Source: Amycolatopsis acidiphila
Lineage (GTDB): Bacteria; Actinomycetota; Actinomycetes; Mycobacteriales; Pseudonocardiaceae
Direction of reading: 5' to 3'
Assembly (NCBI RefSeq): GCF_021391495.1
Contig: NZ_CP090063.1
Coordinates: 3,720,001 to 3,784,000 of the forward strand
Length of the DNA stretch: 64,000 nucleotides
A model generated the notes under the pieces. The model searched no databases and was not told where the DNA came from. It saw only the letters and a list, made by a program, of their open reading frames with translations. Position numbers and translations under genes: made by a program. Shown here in pieces: positions 42,457 through 51,605 of the stretch (position 1 is its first letter; every line of letters starts with the position of its first letter).

Positions 42457-42957
42457 CGCACACCTGCCCGGGGTGCCACCCTCGTCCACGCCTCCAGCAG
42501 CGCTCCTCCTGGCGTCGCCGAGCGCTTGCCGTGCGGGGCCGGGTCCACCGCCAGCACCTCGCCCACCTCGAAGATCTGCTTGGCCCGGCGCAGAGCCGAC
42601 CGCAGATCGGACTGCGGATCACTGCCGCTCAGCCGCTCAGCCGCTCAGCCGCTCGGCCGCCGTGCCCCGCGGTTGCCCGTCCCGCATCCGGGCGGCGAGC
42701 TCGGAGCCCTTGCCGCCGGGGGCCGGGCGGATGGGGACCTCGATCAAGTCACCGAGCTCCGCCAGCGGTGCGGGCAGCGCCGCGGACTTGAGCTCGGCGG
42801 GCTCGCGGAACACGGTCACCGCCAGCCAGCCCGACGCCGGCCGCCCCGCCGCGCCCGGCGTGTGAGCCGGTGGGCCGATGACCGAGCGGGCACCGCGGAC
42901 GAGGGTTTCGCCGACCCGGACCGCCTGGGACATCACCTCCCCGGGCGACGGGATCAT
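42453..42957 (-). pseudogene. unknown operon gene split by an 8-bp tandem repeat expansion
   Basis: ATG at 42957 overlaps the DJ-1 stop (ATGA) and has GGGAGG upstream. The frame (MIPSPGEVMSQAVRVGETLV, then SGWLAVTVFREPAELKSAAL, LIEVPIRPAPGGKGSELAAR) ends at a TGA inside an 8-bp repeat near 42640. A second frame resumes SDLRSALRRAKQIFEVGEVL, VDPAPHGKRSATPGGALLEA and ends at 42453, overlapping the GTG of the dehydrogenase. Removing two repeat units (16 bases) leaves 489 bases, exactly 163 codons. Function of the full 162-residue protein is unknown. Confidence 0.65.
42623..42654. repeat. 8-bp tandem repeat (AGCCGCTC) within a coding region
   Basis: Three perfect copies of AGCCGCTC at 42631-42638, 42639-42646 and 42647-42654 are preceded by a near-copy TGCCGCTC (42623-42630). 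On the coding strand the unit is GAGCGGCT. The array lies where the gene's reading frame breaks, so slipped-strand changes in copy number would switch it. Only the two-unit version gives an open frame. Confidence 0.85.
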
Positions 42958-43529
42958 GCTCCACCTCCCGCGTCGGCGGACGCCGGGGCCTTCGCGAACT
43001 CCCGCACGATGCGCTCGCAGAACGCCGGGAGGTCGTCCGGCGACCGGCTGGTGGTGATGTTGCCGTCGGTGACGACCTCCTCGTCGACCACTTCCGCTCC
43101 GGCGTTGCGCAGGTCGGTGCGCACGCTCGGCCACGAGGTCAGCCGGCGCCCCCGCGCGACGTCGGCCTCCACGAAGTTCCACGGACCGTGGCAGATCGAG
43201 GCGACCGGCTTGCGCGACTGGACGAAGTCCCGGACGAACCGGACGGCGGCGGGTTCCATCCGCAGCTTGTCCGGGTTCACCGTCCCGCCGGGCAGGAGCA
43301 GTGCGTCGTAGTCGTCGGGCGAGACCTCCTTCACCAAGCGGTCGACAGGGAAGGTGCCGGCGTCCTCGAGGTCGTGGTCGCGTGCCTGGATCTCCCCGCT
43401 GCTGATCGACACCACTTCGGTGCGCGCGCCGGCGTCGTCCAGCGCCTGCCGCGGCTGCGCCAGTTCGACCCGCTCCACCCCGTCGGCCGCGAGGATGGCC
43501 ACCCTGCGCCCGTTCAGCGTTCCGGCCAT
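42954..43529 (-). CDS. DJ-1/PfpI-family protein (type 1 glutamine amidotransferase-like)
   Basis: The 191-residue protein from ATG 43529 (a GTG nine bases earlier is possible) has the family pattern: RRVAILAADGVERVEL with the conserved Glu, YDALLLPGGTVNPDKLR, and the nucleophile elbow VASICHGPWNFVEA with catalytic Cys followed by His. PfpI/DJ-1 proteins act as proteases, chaperones or deglycase/glyoxalase-type enzymes. Between two zinc dehydrogenases, a role in carbonyl stress is plausible. Confidence 0.87.
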   Translation of the reverse strand: MAGTLNGRRVAILAADGVERVELAQPRQALDDAGARTEVVSISSGEIQARDHDLEDAGTFPVDRLVKEVSPDDYDALLLPGGTVNPDKLRMEPAAVRFVRDFVQSRKPVASICHGPWNFVEADVARGRRLTSWPSVRTDLRNAGAEVVDEEVVTDGNITTSRSPDDLPAFCERIVREFAKAPASADAGGGA

Positions 43530-43530
43530 T

Positions 43531-44691
43531 TCAGGCACTCGCCTCTGCCATCGCCGGGTGCAGGACGACCTTCGTCCAGCCGTCGTCGCGGTTGTCGAAG
43601 TGCTCGTAGGCGTCCGGCGCCGCGGCCAGGGGAATCTCGTGGCTCACGATGAACGACGGCTCGGCCTTGCCCCCGGCGATCAGGTCGCGCAGCTGCCGGT
43701 TGTACTTCTTCACCGGCGCCTGGCCGCTGCCGATGTGCTGACCCTTGAACCAGAACATGCCGTAGTCGAAGGCGAGCTTGCCCTGCTTGGCCAGTTCGTC
43801 GTTGGCCCCGGGGTCCTGCGGCACGAAGACACCGACGTTGCCGATCTTCCCGGTGAAGCGGACCGAGGCGACCAGCCGGTTCATGGTGAGGTTCGCCTGC
43901 TCCCGGCCGTCTGGCTCGTGCGCCTGGTAGCCGACGCATTCGCAGCCGTTGTCGGCCCCCAGTCCGATGGTCTCGTCGAGGACGGCCTGCACCGGGTCGA
44001 CCTTCGAGTCGTCGATGGCGATCGCGCCGATGGACTCCGCCAGCCGGAGCCGGTCGGGGTGGCGGTCGACGACCATCACCTTGCTCGCTCCCCGGATGGT
44101 CGCCGACAGCGCCGCCATCAGCCCGACCGGGCCGGCGCCGTAGATGACGGTCTGGTCGCCGGGCTGCACACCGGCCATCTCCGTGGCGTGGTAGCCGGTC
44201 GGGAAGATGTCGGCGAGCATCACGTAGTCGGTCTGGCGCTCCTCGGCGTCCTCGCCGAGCCGCAGGCAGTTGAAGTCACCCCACGGCACGCGCAGCAGCT
44301 CGGCCTGTCCTCCGGCCCACGGCCCCATGTCGGCGAAGCCGTACGCGGCGCCGGCCATCTTCGGGTCGGGCTGGGCGGTCAGGCAGTAGTTCGTGAGCTG
44401 GCGCTCGCAGTTCTTGCAGTGCCCGCAGGCGATGTTGAACGGCAGCACCACGTACTCGCCCACCCGCACCTTGTCGACCCCGTCGCCGACTTCGACCACC
44501 TGGCCCAGGTTCTCGTGCCCGAACCAGCGGCCGGGTTCGAAGTCGGTCCGGCCCTCGTACATGTGGAGGTCGGAGCCGCAGATGTTCGTCGACGTGATCC
44601 GGACCAGGACGTCGGTGGGCCGTTCGATCCTCGCGTCCGGCACGTCCTTGACGCTCACCTGCCGCGGTCCTTCATACACGACTGCCTTCAT
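43531..44691 (-). CDS. glutathione-independent formaldehyde dehydrogenase-like zinc enzyme
   Basis: ATG at 44691 follows GGGAGAAC. The 386-residue protein has catalytic zinc ligands in TNICGSDLHMYEGRTDFEPG and FGHENLG, the structural zinc site CGHCKNCERQLTNYC, TVIYGAGPVGLMAALSATIR with VMVVDRHPDRL (NAD binding), and the long insertion region CECVGYQAHEPDGREQANLT, EPSFIVSHEIPLA, typical of formaldehyde dismutase/dehydrogenase-type enzymes. First gene of the operon (this gene, DJ-1, unknown gene, second dehydrogenase), divergent from the LuxR gene. Confidence 0.88.
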   Translation of the reverse strand: MKAVVYEGPRQVSVKDVPDARIERPTDVLVRITSTNICGSDLHMYEGRTDFEPGRWFGHENLGQVVEVGDGVDKVRVGEYVVLPFNIACGHCKNCERQLTNYCLTAQPDPKMAGAAYGFADMGPWAGGQAELLRVPWGDFNCLRLGEDAEERQTDYVMLADIFPTGYHATEMAGVQPGDQTVIYGAGPVGLMAALSATIRGASKVMVVDRHPDRLRLAESIGAIAIDDSKVDPVQAVLDETIGLGADNGCECVGYQAHEPDGREQANLTMNRLVASVRFTGKIGNVGVFVPQDPGANDELAKQGKLAFDYGMFWFKGQHIGSGQAPVKKYNRQLRDLIAGGKAEPSFIVSHEIPLAAAPDAYEHFDNRDDGWTKVVLHPAMAEASA

Positions 44692-44773
44692 CTGTGTTCT
44701 CCCTCGTGGCGAATGGTCTCCACCGCCCGCGGCCGAGCGGCAGTTCCATTACACGAAGCGGATGTCCGGGCCG

Positions 44774-44795
44774 GTATCGGCAGAGATGCCGATAC
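44774..44795. promoter_or_regulatory. 9-bp-arm palindrome in divergent promoter
   Basis: GTATCGGCA (44774-44782), spacer GAGA, and TGCCGATAC (44787-44795) form a perfect inverted repeat 83 bases upstream of the dehydrogenase operon and about 200 bases upstream of the LuxR start. It is a candidate operator of the LuxR-type regulator or a promoter element of the aldehyde operon. Confidence 0.6.
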
Positions 44796-44990
44796 GAGCC
44801 CGGTTTCCCCTCCCACGTTGCGGACCCGTGCGACACGAACGTGCGGGAGTTAGTCGCAGAGACTGGTTGGGTGTCGCCCGAGCGGGTACCGCAAGGCCGA
44901 TCTTCCAGTCGCGAACGGCCCCAGCCGATCACGAACGTCCGATCGCCGGTGTTCCGTACGCCTCTGATCGCACTGACCAAGGGAGCCGCC

Positions 44991-46004
44991 GTGCGGGACG
45001 ATCCGGCCGTTGCCGAGATGATCGAGATCGCCTCCTCCGGCGTCCCCCTGCTGGAGAGAGCGCAGACCCTGCTGGACACCCTGCAGGACCGGCTGCCCGC
45101 CGAGGCGACGTGGCTGGCTCTGTCGGATCCGGGGACGAACGTCTACGCGACCGTCGGAAGCACGGGGCTGGAGCGATCCGTCCTCGAGTACCTGGACCGT
45201 CCGTCGGTTTCGCGCGAGATCCGGCTGGCCGAACTCGACCGCAACCGGCCACCGGTCAGCCTGGCCGAGCTCCCCGTCCCGGCCGGTGAGCTGCCCACCT
45301 GGGCCGACTGCCTCATCCCGGCCGGCTTCCGCGACGGCCTGGGTGTCCCGCTCTTCGAGCCCGGCGGCCCCTACCTGGGGATGCTCACATTGCTCTTCTC
45401 CGGCCGGAATGCACCGTCGGCGGCGCTTCGTGACCGCATCGGGCAGCTCGCCCCGCTGGTCGCCCGGTGCGTGTCGCCCATGCGTTCGCTCGTCGGTACC
45501 GCGCGGCTCGTGCAAGGTGCCACGTCGGGTGCCGTCCTGCTCCGCGACGGCTCCACCTACCCGCTGCCAGGACTCGAGGACCACTCGCTCCTGGCCCGGG
45601 ACTCGCCCGTCGTGGAAATCGCCCGAGGCACGCTCCTGGCCGGTCAGGTGTACCGGTCCTTCCTGTGGCCCGTGGAAGACTGCGCCGGAGTCCCCGGGCA
45701 CGTGCGCATGACGATGCTGACCGCGACGGAGGTCCCGGATTTCGTCCTGGGCACGCTCCTGCTCACTCCCGACGTCGACTGCCGGGGCCTCACGCCGCGC
45801 GAGCTGCAGGTGCTGGGCCTGCTGGTGAACGGGCGATCGAACCAGCAGATCGCGAGGCAGCTCACCATCGCCGCACGGACCGTGGCGGCCCACGTGGAGC
45901 ACATCCTGCACAAACTGGACACCCCGACGAGGACCCTGGCGGCCGTCCGGGCCGAGCGGGAGGGCTGTTATGTTCCGCCGCCGCGCCGCGCACCCACGCG
46001 CTGA
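44991..46004 (+). CDS. LuxR-family transcriptional regulator with GAF-like sensor
   Basis: GTG at 44991 follows AAGGGAG. The 337-residue protein has an N-terminal GAF-like domain (RAQTLLDTLQDRLPAEATWL through GVPLFEPGGPYLGMLTLLFS, about residues 15-150), a middle region, and a C-terminal LuxR helix-turn-helix (LTPRELQVLGLLVNGRSNQQ, IARQLTIAARTVAAHVEHIL, about residues 265-325). The frame is open farther upstream but without a ribosome binding site. Divergent from the zinc dehydrogenase operon, which it probably regulates. Confidence 0.85.
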   Translation: MRDDPAVAEMIEIASSGVPLLERAQTLLDTLQDRLPAEATWLALSDPGTNVYATVGSTGLERSVLEYLDRPSVSREIRLAELDRNRPPVSLAELPVPAGELPTWADCLIPAGFRDGLGVPLFEPGGPYLGMLTLLFSGRNAPSAALRDRIGQLAPLVARCVSPMRSLVGTARLVQGATSGAVLLRDGSTYPLPGLEDHSLLARDSPVVEIARGTLLAGQVYRSFLWPVEDCAGVPGHVRMTMLTATEVPDFVLGTLLLTPDVDCRGLTPRELQVLGLLVNGRSNQQIARQLTIAARTVAAHVEHILHKLDTPTRTLAAVRAEREGCYVPPPRRAPTR

Positions 46005-46510
46005 CCGCCCGGCAGGGCCCTGCCGGGCGGTCTCAGCTTCGCCCCCTTGCCGGCATCGAGCCGCACCTCACGAGTACCGGAAACGCGCTCGGCGCCCGGG
46101 CTCGCAGGCGCGGCCACCGTCGGGGACCAGTGCAGAAGCCTGGCCGGGTTGTGGTCGACGGCGGCGTGGAAGGTCTGGTCGTCGACGCGCTCTCGTAGCC
46201 AGGTGAGGCAGGCGGCGTAGGTCCGGCCGTGTTCGTGCCGGGTCCACGGCCAGTCGCTGCCCCAGAGCAGTCGATGTGGTCCGGCCTCGGCGAGGATCCG
46301 GCCGAGCATGGTGGTGGCAGCCGTCGTGGGGGAGCGGTACGGCGCGCTGGCTTTGATCCAGACGTGCTCGCGTCGCGCGAGGTCGAGCACGGTGTGTTCG
46401 GCTCCGGCGGAGCTGCCGGGAAGTCCGAGGTGGTCGAGCACGACCGGGGAGGGCCAGTGCCGGAGTGCGGGTGCCAGCGTCGTCCACTGCTCGCCGCGGG
46501 CCGGGCTCGA
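45968..46510 (-). pseudogene. C-terminal part of a TIM-barrel amidohydrolase, 5' truncated
   Basis: Reading minus from about 46510: GEQWTTLAPALRHWPSPVVL, DHLGLPGSSAGAEHTVLDLA, WIKASAPYRSPTTAATTMLG, RLLWGSDWPWTRHEHGRTYA and HNPARLLHWSPTVAA. The GSDWPW motif with metal-ligand Asp is typical of the amidohydrolase-2 family (2-pyrone-4,6-dicarboxylate lactonase/aminocarboxymuconate type). The first half including the HxH motif is absent; sequence changes abruptly to epoxide hydrolase on the other strand at about 46505. The frame extends past the natural end to 45968. Confidence 0.7.
46003..46032. terminator. perfect hairpin after the LuxR gene
   Basis: GACCGCCCGGCAGGG and CCCTGCCGGGCGGTC are directly adjacent perfect complements, giving a 15-bp palindrome starting at the LuxR stop codon. 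It lies inside the last codons of the convergent amidohydrolase remnant frame. Typical GC-rich actinomycete terminator without a T-run. Confidence 0.7.
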
Positions 46511-47334
46511 TCGTCGAGTTCCTGAAGCTGATCGGCCCGCTGACCGATCCGGTTTCGTTCGGCGGCGACGCCGCCGATTCGTTCGACGTCGTCGTCCCCT
46601 CGCTGCCCGGGTTCGGGTTCTCCCAGAAGCCCGCGGAGACCGGCTGGACCGTCCCGCGCATCGCGAACGCGTGGGTGGAGCTGATGAGGCGTCTCGGCTA
46701 CCCGCGGTGGGCCGCGCAGGGCGGCGATTGGGGTGCCGTGGTCACCACCGCCCTCGGGGCCATGCAACCGGAGGGGCTGCTCGGAATTCACCTGAACACC
46801 CAGTACGCCTTTCCCGCGCAGATACCCGACACCTTGTCGCCCGAACAATGCCACGCCGTGGAGACCCTCGCCCGCTACACCGGCGAGCTCGGTGGGTCGA
46901 ACCACCTGCAGGGCACGAAGCCGGAGACCGTCGGAATCGCCCTCGCGGACTCCCCCGCCGGTCAGGCAGCCTGGATCTACGAGAAGTTCCAGGCCAAGAC
47001 CGACAACCACGGGCTCGCCGAGGACGTTCTCAGCGTGGACGACATGCTCGACGCGATCTCCCTCTACTGGTTCACCAACAGCGCGGCGTCGTCCACCCGC
47101 ATCTACTGGGAGAACGCATCGGCGACGTTCGCCGGCCCGAAGCTGACGCTTCCGGTCGCGGTGACCGTCTTCCCGAAGGACATCCCGCTCCTGCCGCGAA
47201 GCTGGATCGAAGACACCTACAGCAATCTGATCCACTACGGCGAGGCCGGCAAGGGCGGGCACTTCGCGGCTCTGGAACAGCCCGAGATCCTGGTCAGCGA
47301 AATCCGCGCCGGCCTGCGCGCCCTTCGTTCCTGA
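46505..47334 (+). pseudogene. epoxide hydrolase, lacking its N-terminal domain
   Basis: The frame reads GSIVEFLKLIGPLTDPVSFG, FDVVVPSLPGFGFSQKPAET, AQGGDWGAVVTTALGAMQPE (nucleophile Asp in GGDWG), AISLYWFTNSAASSTRIYWE and GEAGKGGHFAALEQPE (catalytic His in GGHFAALE). This is the alpha/beta-hydrolase core of epoxide hydrolases of the EHN type; about 110 N-terminal residues including the EHN domain and HGWPG motif are missing. No start signal is visible. Rest of the catalytic core is intact. Confidence 0.82.
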
Positions 47335-47812
47335 CGCCGATGCGCGAACTCAGCCCGCATCGAGGAGGGGTACGCCAGGGTGTCACGATGCCGCGCCGCG
47401 GTACCGCGGTCACTGATGCCGTCGCGAGGTCGGTCAGCGGTGTTTCCACCAGCGGCCGCTACGGGTTGTCGCCCTGGCCGGGAGCGTCAGGCGGCGTCAG
47501 CGTCCGCGAACTGGTTGGCGACATCGCGGGGTTCCCGGCCGAGAAGCTCGGCGAGCAGCGGACCGGCAACCTGCACCGTCCGTCCCGTGACAGGAACGCG
47601 CCCGCCGGCCGGGCGTACCGCCCACCACAAACAGCCCGGCCGGGCGGGCTCCCGTTCCCGCCAGCGCAGCTCAGATTCCCTCGCCCGCCGCGGTCGACCT
47701 CATTACCGCCTTGCGATTGCCTTGCTCCGCCCGTCCACAGTGGCCGCACCGTCGTTCCCCGGACCGTGCATGGGCGGGGCGCGGCGGGGAACCCGGGGGC
47801 ACGCACCCGTGG
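47335..47812. other. remnant-rich stretch without an intact gene
   Basis: About 480 bases between the epoxide hydrolase and the cydA remnant. On the minus strand (around 47480-47610) a frame reads VPVTGRTVQVAGPLLAELLG and REPRDVANQFADADAA before a stop, resembling the tail of an NAD(P)-dependent or similar enzyme, but it has no start. Nothing else is supported. Confidence 0.4.
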
Positions 47813-48887
47813 ATGGAGCCCGTGCTGGCGGCGGCCGGACCGGACCAGCTGCTTCCCGCCCGGCAGATGATGGCGTTCACCCTGGGGTTCCACATCATCC
47901 TTGTCCCGTTCGGTGTGGCCTTCACCGCGATCATGCTCATCGCGAACCGGCGCGGGCTGCGAGGTGGTGACCAGCAGGCACTCCTGCTGGCGCGGCGCTG
48001 GTCGCAGGTGGCCGGAGTGCTGTTCGCGGTGGGAGCCGTGTCGGGCACGGTGCTGTCGTTCGAGCTCGGACTGCTGTGGCCGGGCCTGATGGGGCGGTTC
48101 GGCGCGGCGTTCGGCATCCGGGCATGCTGCGCGGGCGGCGGGACCGGCTGCGGCGGCTCGGGCTGGCGATCCCGCTCACGGTCGCCGCGCTGGCCGCACC
48201 GGTCCAGATCTTCGTCGGTGACGTCGCCGCCCGCGAGGTGTTCCACGACAAATCCGCGAAGTTCGCCGCGATCGAGGCGTTGCCGGAAACCAGTACCCGG
48301 GTTCCGGAGGTGCGTGGCGGGGTGCTGGCCGGCGGTCAGGTGCGGTACGGGGTGGAGATCCCCCTCGGTGCCTCGCTCCTGGCCGGGTTCTCGCCGGACA
48401 CCGAGATCCGCGGCCTGGACGCGGTACCCGCCCGGTCTGCCCGGCGGACCGGCTGGTCAACACCGTTCATCTGGCCTTCCAGGTCATGGTCGGCACCGGC
48501 TTCGCCCTGCTCGCACTGGCCGCCTGGTACGCCTGGCTGTGGTGGCGGCGGCGCCGGGTGCCGGAGGGGAAGTGGTTCCTGCGCTGCGTCGCGGTCAGCG
48601 GTGTGTTCGCAGTGATCGCGCTGGAAGCGGGCTGGGTCGTGACCGAGGTCGGGCGGCAACCGTGGACGGTCGTCGGGCATCTGCTCACCGCCGATGCGGC
48701 ACTCACCAGCGGCAACATCTGGCCGTTCTTCGCCGCCACTCTGGCCCTGTACGCCGCGCTGGCGGGCGGCACGTTCCTCGTCCTGCGGTTGCTCCGGGAG
48801 CGCTGGCGGAACGCCGGAGAGGGCGACGACGACGAAGGCCGCGTGCCCTACGGGCCAGCGCCGACACCCGCGGAGCGGAACTCATGA
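47813..48887 (+). pseudogene. cydA: cytochrome bd oxidase subunit I (cydA), internal deletion and frameshifts
   Basis: ATG 47813 opens MMAFTLGFHIILVPFGVAFT (heme-ligand His segment) and ALLLARRWSQVAGVLFAVGA, SGTVLSFELGLLWPGLMGRF. The expected next 100 or so residues are missing and the frame shifts near 48120. Later pieces are IPLTVAALAAPVQIFVGDVA, then, after another shift near 48460, VNTVHLAFQVMVGTGFALLA, WFLRCVAVSGVFAVIALEAG, WVVTEVGRQPWTVVGHLLTA to the stop at 48887. Cytochrome bd oxidises quinol and reduces oxygen; this copy cannot be functional. Confidence 0.82.
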
Positions 48888-50370
48888 GACATCCTCTGTC
48901 AACCTCAGGCCGCCGAAGGCGGTTGGAGAGCCCGTTGACGGTTGCGAACGTGAACGGTTTCGTCGTAGCGGATGTCTTTGACCAGGCAGTGCCAGAAGAT
49001 TTCCAGCCACCGGTTCGCCAAGGCTCGCAGTGCCGAGTGATGGCTTTTCCCGGCGGCGATTTTCCCGTCGTAGAACTCGCGTGCCCAGACGCTGCGGGAC
49101 AGGCTGCAAAAGGCCCGTTGGTGCACAGCCGTGCCCAGGTAGTGGTTGTGTGCCAGACGGCGGGCGACGATGAACTCGCTGCGGCCGGAGCGCCGTGTGA
49201 CCGGAGCGGTTCCCCCGTAGCATTGCAGTCCGTTGGGTGTGTCGAACTGGGTGATGTCGTCTTCGATTTCTCCGGCTATCCGGGCGGCGAGCCGGTCCCC
49301 GAGGCCGGGGAAGCTGAGGTAGATGTCACCGCCCGGGATTGCTTTTCCCGGGTCAGGTTCCTTCGGCTGTTTGGCGCGGCCGTAACGGGGCGATCCGAGC
49401 AGCAACTCGGCCATGCGGCGTTCCCAGGTCCGCCGTTGATCGCGGATAGCCGGCAATTGGGTCGCGGTCAACGAGATGGTGCCTGTTTTCGCGCGGACCA
49501 GATAGTCCTTGACGGGCAGGCGATCCGTGGCCAAGGCGTCCGCGACGCGGGCGGCGAACCGGTCCGGCCAGCCATGCTTGCCGGCGCGGGCGAACGCGAC
49601 GAGGTCGGCGGGGTCGACGGCGGCGAGCTGGTCGTGTGCTGGCCAGCGGGTCAGCAGCCGCAACACGACTGGCGAGCCAAGGTCGTCGCCGGCGATGCCC
49701 AGCGCGGCTGGGAAGGTCGCGAGCAGGTCCGCACGCAGCCGGTTGAGCAGTCGGCGTTCGTCGCGGGCGGCGCGTTCGTCGTCACGGGCGATGGTGCGCA
49801 GTTCTCCAGCCAGTTCGCCATGGGGAATGAGTTTCCGCAATTCCAGGAACTGGTCGAGCGCCAGCAGGCAGCAGATGCGGGCGTCGTCGGCGTCGTCTTT
49901 CTTTTTAGCCGGGCCGCGGCGGCGGGCCACCAGGTCCGGGTTCACGGGGAGGATCGTAAAACCGGCATCAGCCAGTGTTTCCACCAAAAGGCCGTGTCGG
50001 GTTTCCAGCACAATTCGCACATCGGCTGGGTCGGGTTCCAGTTCCAGGCAGCGGGCCACAAGTCGTCCTACTCCCGCGGCGGTGTGATCGATACGGAATT
50101 GCTCGATCACACCCTCGCCGGGTCTGCCCAACGCCACGTCGTGAAACGATTCCGCCCAGTCGATACCTACTCCCAGCAAATGCGTCGACTCCCTTCTCGC
50201 CCGGCAACGAAACAACTGGAACCGGAGGCGGCGCGTCGTGCTGATAAACCAGTCCTCATCGGGACAACACCCTCCAAGACGACAAGCCTCCGGCTAAAAC
50301 CTCCGAGGACGCCGTCTCATGACAGTCCTCGCGGGACAAGCACACGGAGCGTTCCCCGGAGGTCCCAGCC
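48888..50370 (-). mobile_element. IS110-family insertion between cydA and cydB
   Basis: The segment between the cydA stop and the cydB ribosome binding site is occupied almost fully by an IS110 transposase gene. IS110 elements lack long terminal inverted repeats, so exact ends are not defined; bounds given are the limits set by the two cyd genes. Its insertion separates two genes that are normally a tight operon. Confidence 0.75.
48905..50215 (-). CDS. IS110-family transposase (DEDD type)
   Basis: The 436-residue protein has the RuvC-like DEDD domain: LLGVGIDWAESFHDVALGRP (first Asp), VRIVLETRHGLLVETLADAG (Glu), AKKKDDADDARICCLLALDQ (two Asp), and the C-terminal serine-containing domain YLSFPGLGDRLAARIAGEIE, NGLQCYGGTAPVTRRSG. 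Length and order match intact IS110 transposases. Possibly active. Confidence 0.9.
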   Translation of the reverse strand: MFRCRARRESTHLLGVGIDWAESFHDVALGRPGEGVIEQFRIDHTAAGVGRLVARCLELEPDPADVRIVLETRHGLLVETLADAGFTILPVNPDLVARRRGPAKKKDDADDARICCLLALDQFLELRKLIPHGELAGELRTIARDDERAARDERRLLNRLRADLLATFPAALGIAGDDLGSPVVLRLLTRWPAHDQLAAVDPADLVAFARAGKHGWPDRFAARVADALATDRLPVKDYLVRAKTGTISLTATQLPAIRDQRRTWERRMAELLLGSPRYGRAKQPKEPDPGKAIPGGDIYLSFPGLGDRLAARIAGEIEDDITQFDTPNGLQCYGGTAPVTRRSGRSEFIVARRLAHNHYLGTAVHQRAFCSLSRSVWAREFYDGKIAAGKSHHSALRALANRWLEIFWHCLVKDIRYDETVHVRNRQRALQPPSAA

Positions 50371-51377
50371 ATGAAAGAAGGTAGCGCTATCAGCACATTC
50401 GCCGCTGTCGCCCTGTTCACCGGAGTGCTCATCTACGCGGTCCTCGGCGGTGCCGACTACGGAGCGGGTTTTTGGGACCTGACCGCCGGGGGTGCGCGGA
50501 GGGGCGCCGGCCGAGGCACCTGGTGGACGAGTCGCTGGCACCGGTGTGGGAGGCCAACCACGTGTGGCTGATCTTCTGCGTGGTGATGCTGTGGACGGCC
50601 CTCCCGGTGGCCTTCGCCGCAATCACGACGACCCTGTACGTGCCGCTCGGCGTGGCCGCACTCGGCATCGTGGTGCGCGGCGCGGGGTTCGCCTTCCGCC
50701 AGGTCATGGTGCGCACCGACCAGCAACGCGTGACCGGGGGCCGCCTTCGCCGTCTCGTCGGTGCTCGTGCCGTTCTTCCTCGGCACCGTGGCCGGCGGGA
50801 TCGCGTCCGGCCGGGTCCCGCAGTCCGGCAACGGTGACCCGGTCACCAGCTGGCTGAACCCGACGTCGCTGCTCGGGGGGCTGGCCGTGCTGGCCTGCGC
50901 CTACACCGCCGCGGTCTTCCTCACGGCCGAAGCCCGCCGCCGCGACGGTCCGGAGCTGGAGACGTGGTTCCGCCGCCGGTCGCTGGTCACCGCCACGGCC
51001 GCCGGAGCGGTGGCACTGGCCGGGATCGCGGTGCTGCACGCCGACTCGCCCGTGCTGTTCGAGGGTCTGCTGACCCGAGGTCTCGGCCCGGTCGTGGTTT
51101 CCGGGGTGTGCGGGCTGAGCGCGCTGGTCCTGCTGCGCCACGCCACGCCCCGCCCCGGCTGCTGCAGGCCCTGGCGGTCGTGGCCGTCGCGGGGTGGGGC
51201 GTGGCCCAGTACCCGAACTTGCTCGGTACCCACACGACGATCGCGGCCGCGGCCGCACCTGCCCCGACGCTGTGGGCGCTGGTGGTCGTCGCGGCCGCGG
51301 CGCTGGTGATCGTGGTCCCGTCGATGGCGCTGTTGTTCGTGTTGTCGCAGCGCGGTCGCCTGGACAGTTCACACTGA
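50371..51377 (+). pseudogene. cydB: cytochrome bd oxidase subunit II (cydB), multiple frameshifts
   Basis: ATG 50371 follows CCGGAGG. The CydB-like sequence is spread over several frames: FTGVLIYAVLGGADYGAGFW, then LAPVWEANHVWLIFCVVMLW and GIVVRGAGFAFRQVMVRTDQ, then VLVPFFLGTVAGGIASGRVP and WLNPTSLLGGLAVLACAYTA, then ALAVVAVAGWGVAQYPNLLG and LVIVVPSMALLFVLSQRG. Three or more shifts occur (about 50500, 50740, 51160). No large deletion is evident, in contrast to cydA, so sequencing indels could explain part of it. Confidence 0.8.
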
Positions 51378-51605
51378 GTCGCGTTGCCGTGGTCGGCGTG
51401 CTCGGTGAGGCCGCTTCGTCGTGGTCCCTCCGGAAGGGCGCGCGAGGTTGTCTTCAATCGTCAGGCACCTCCTGCGAGGGAAGCCAACGACCTTCTGGCC
51501 GGGCCGTAACTGCCTGACTCTCGCGGCGGCGTCGATGCCGGCCAAGGCACGCCGCGCTCGCCGGCCGGTCGCGCGGGTCACTGGGCGGGCGGGCAGCATG
51601 ACTGG

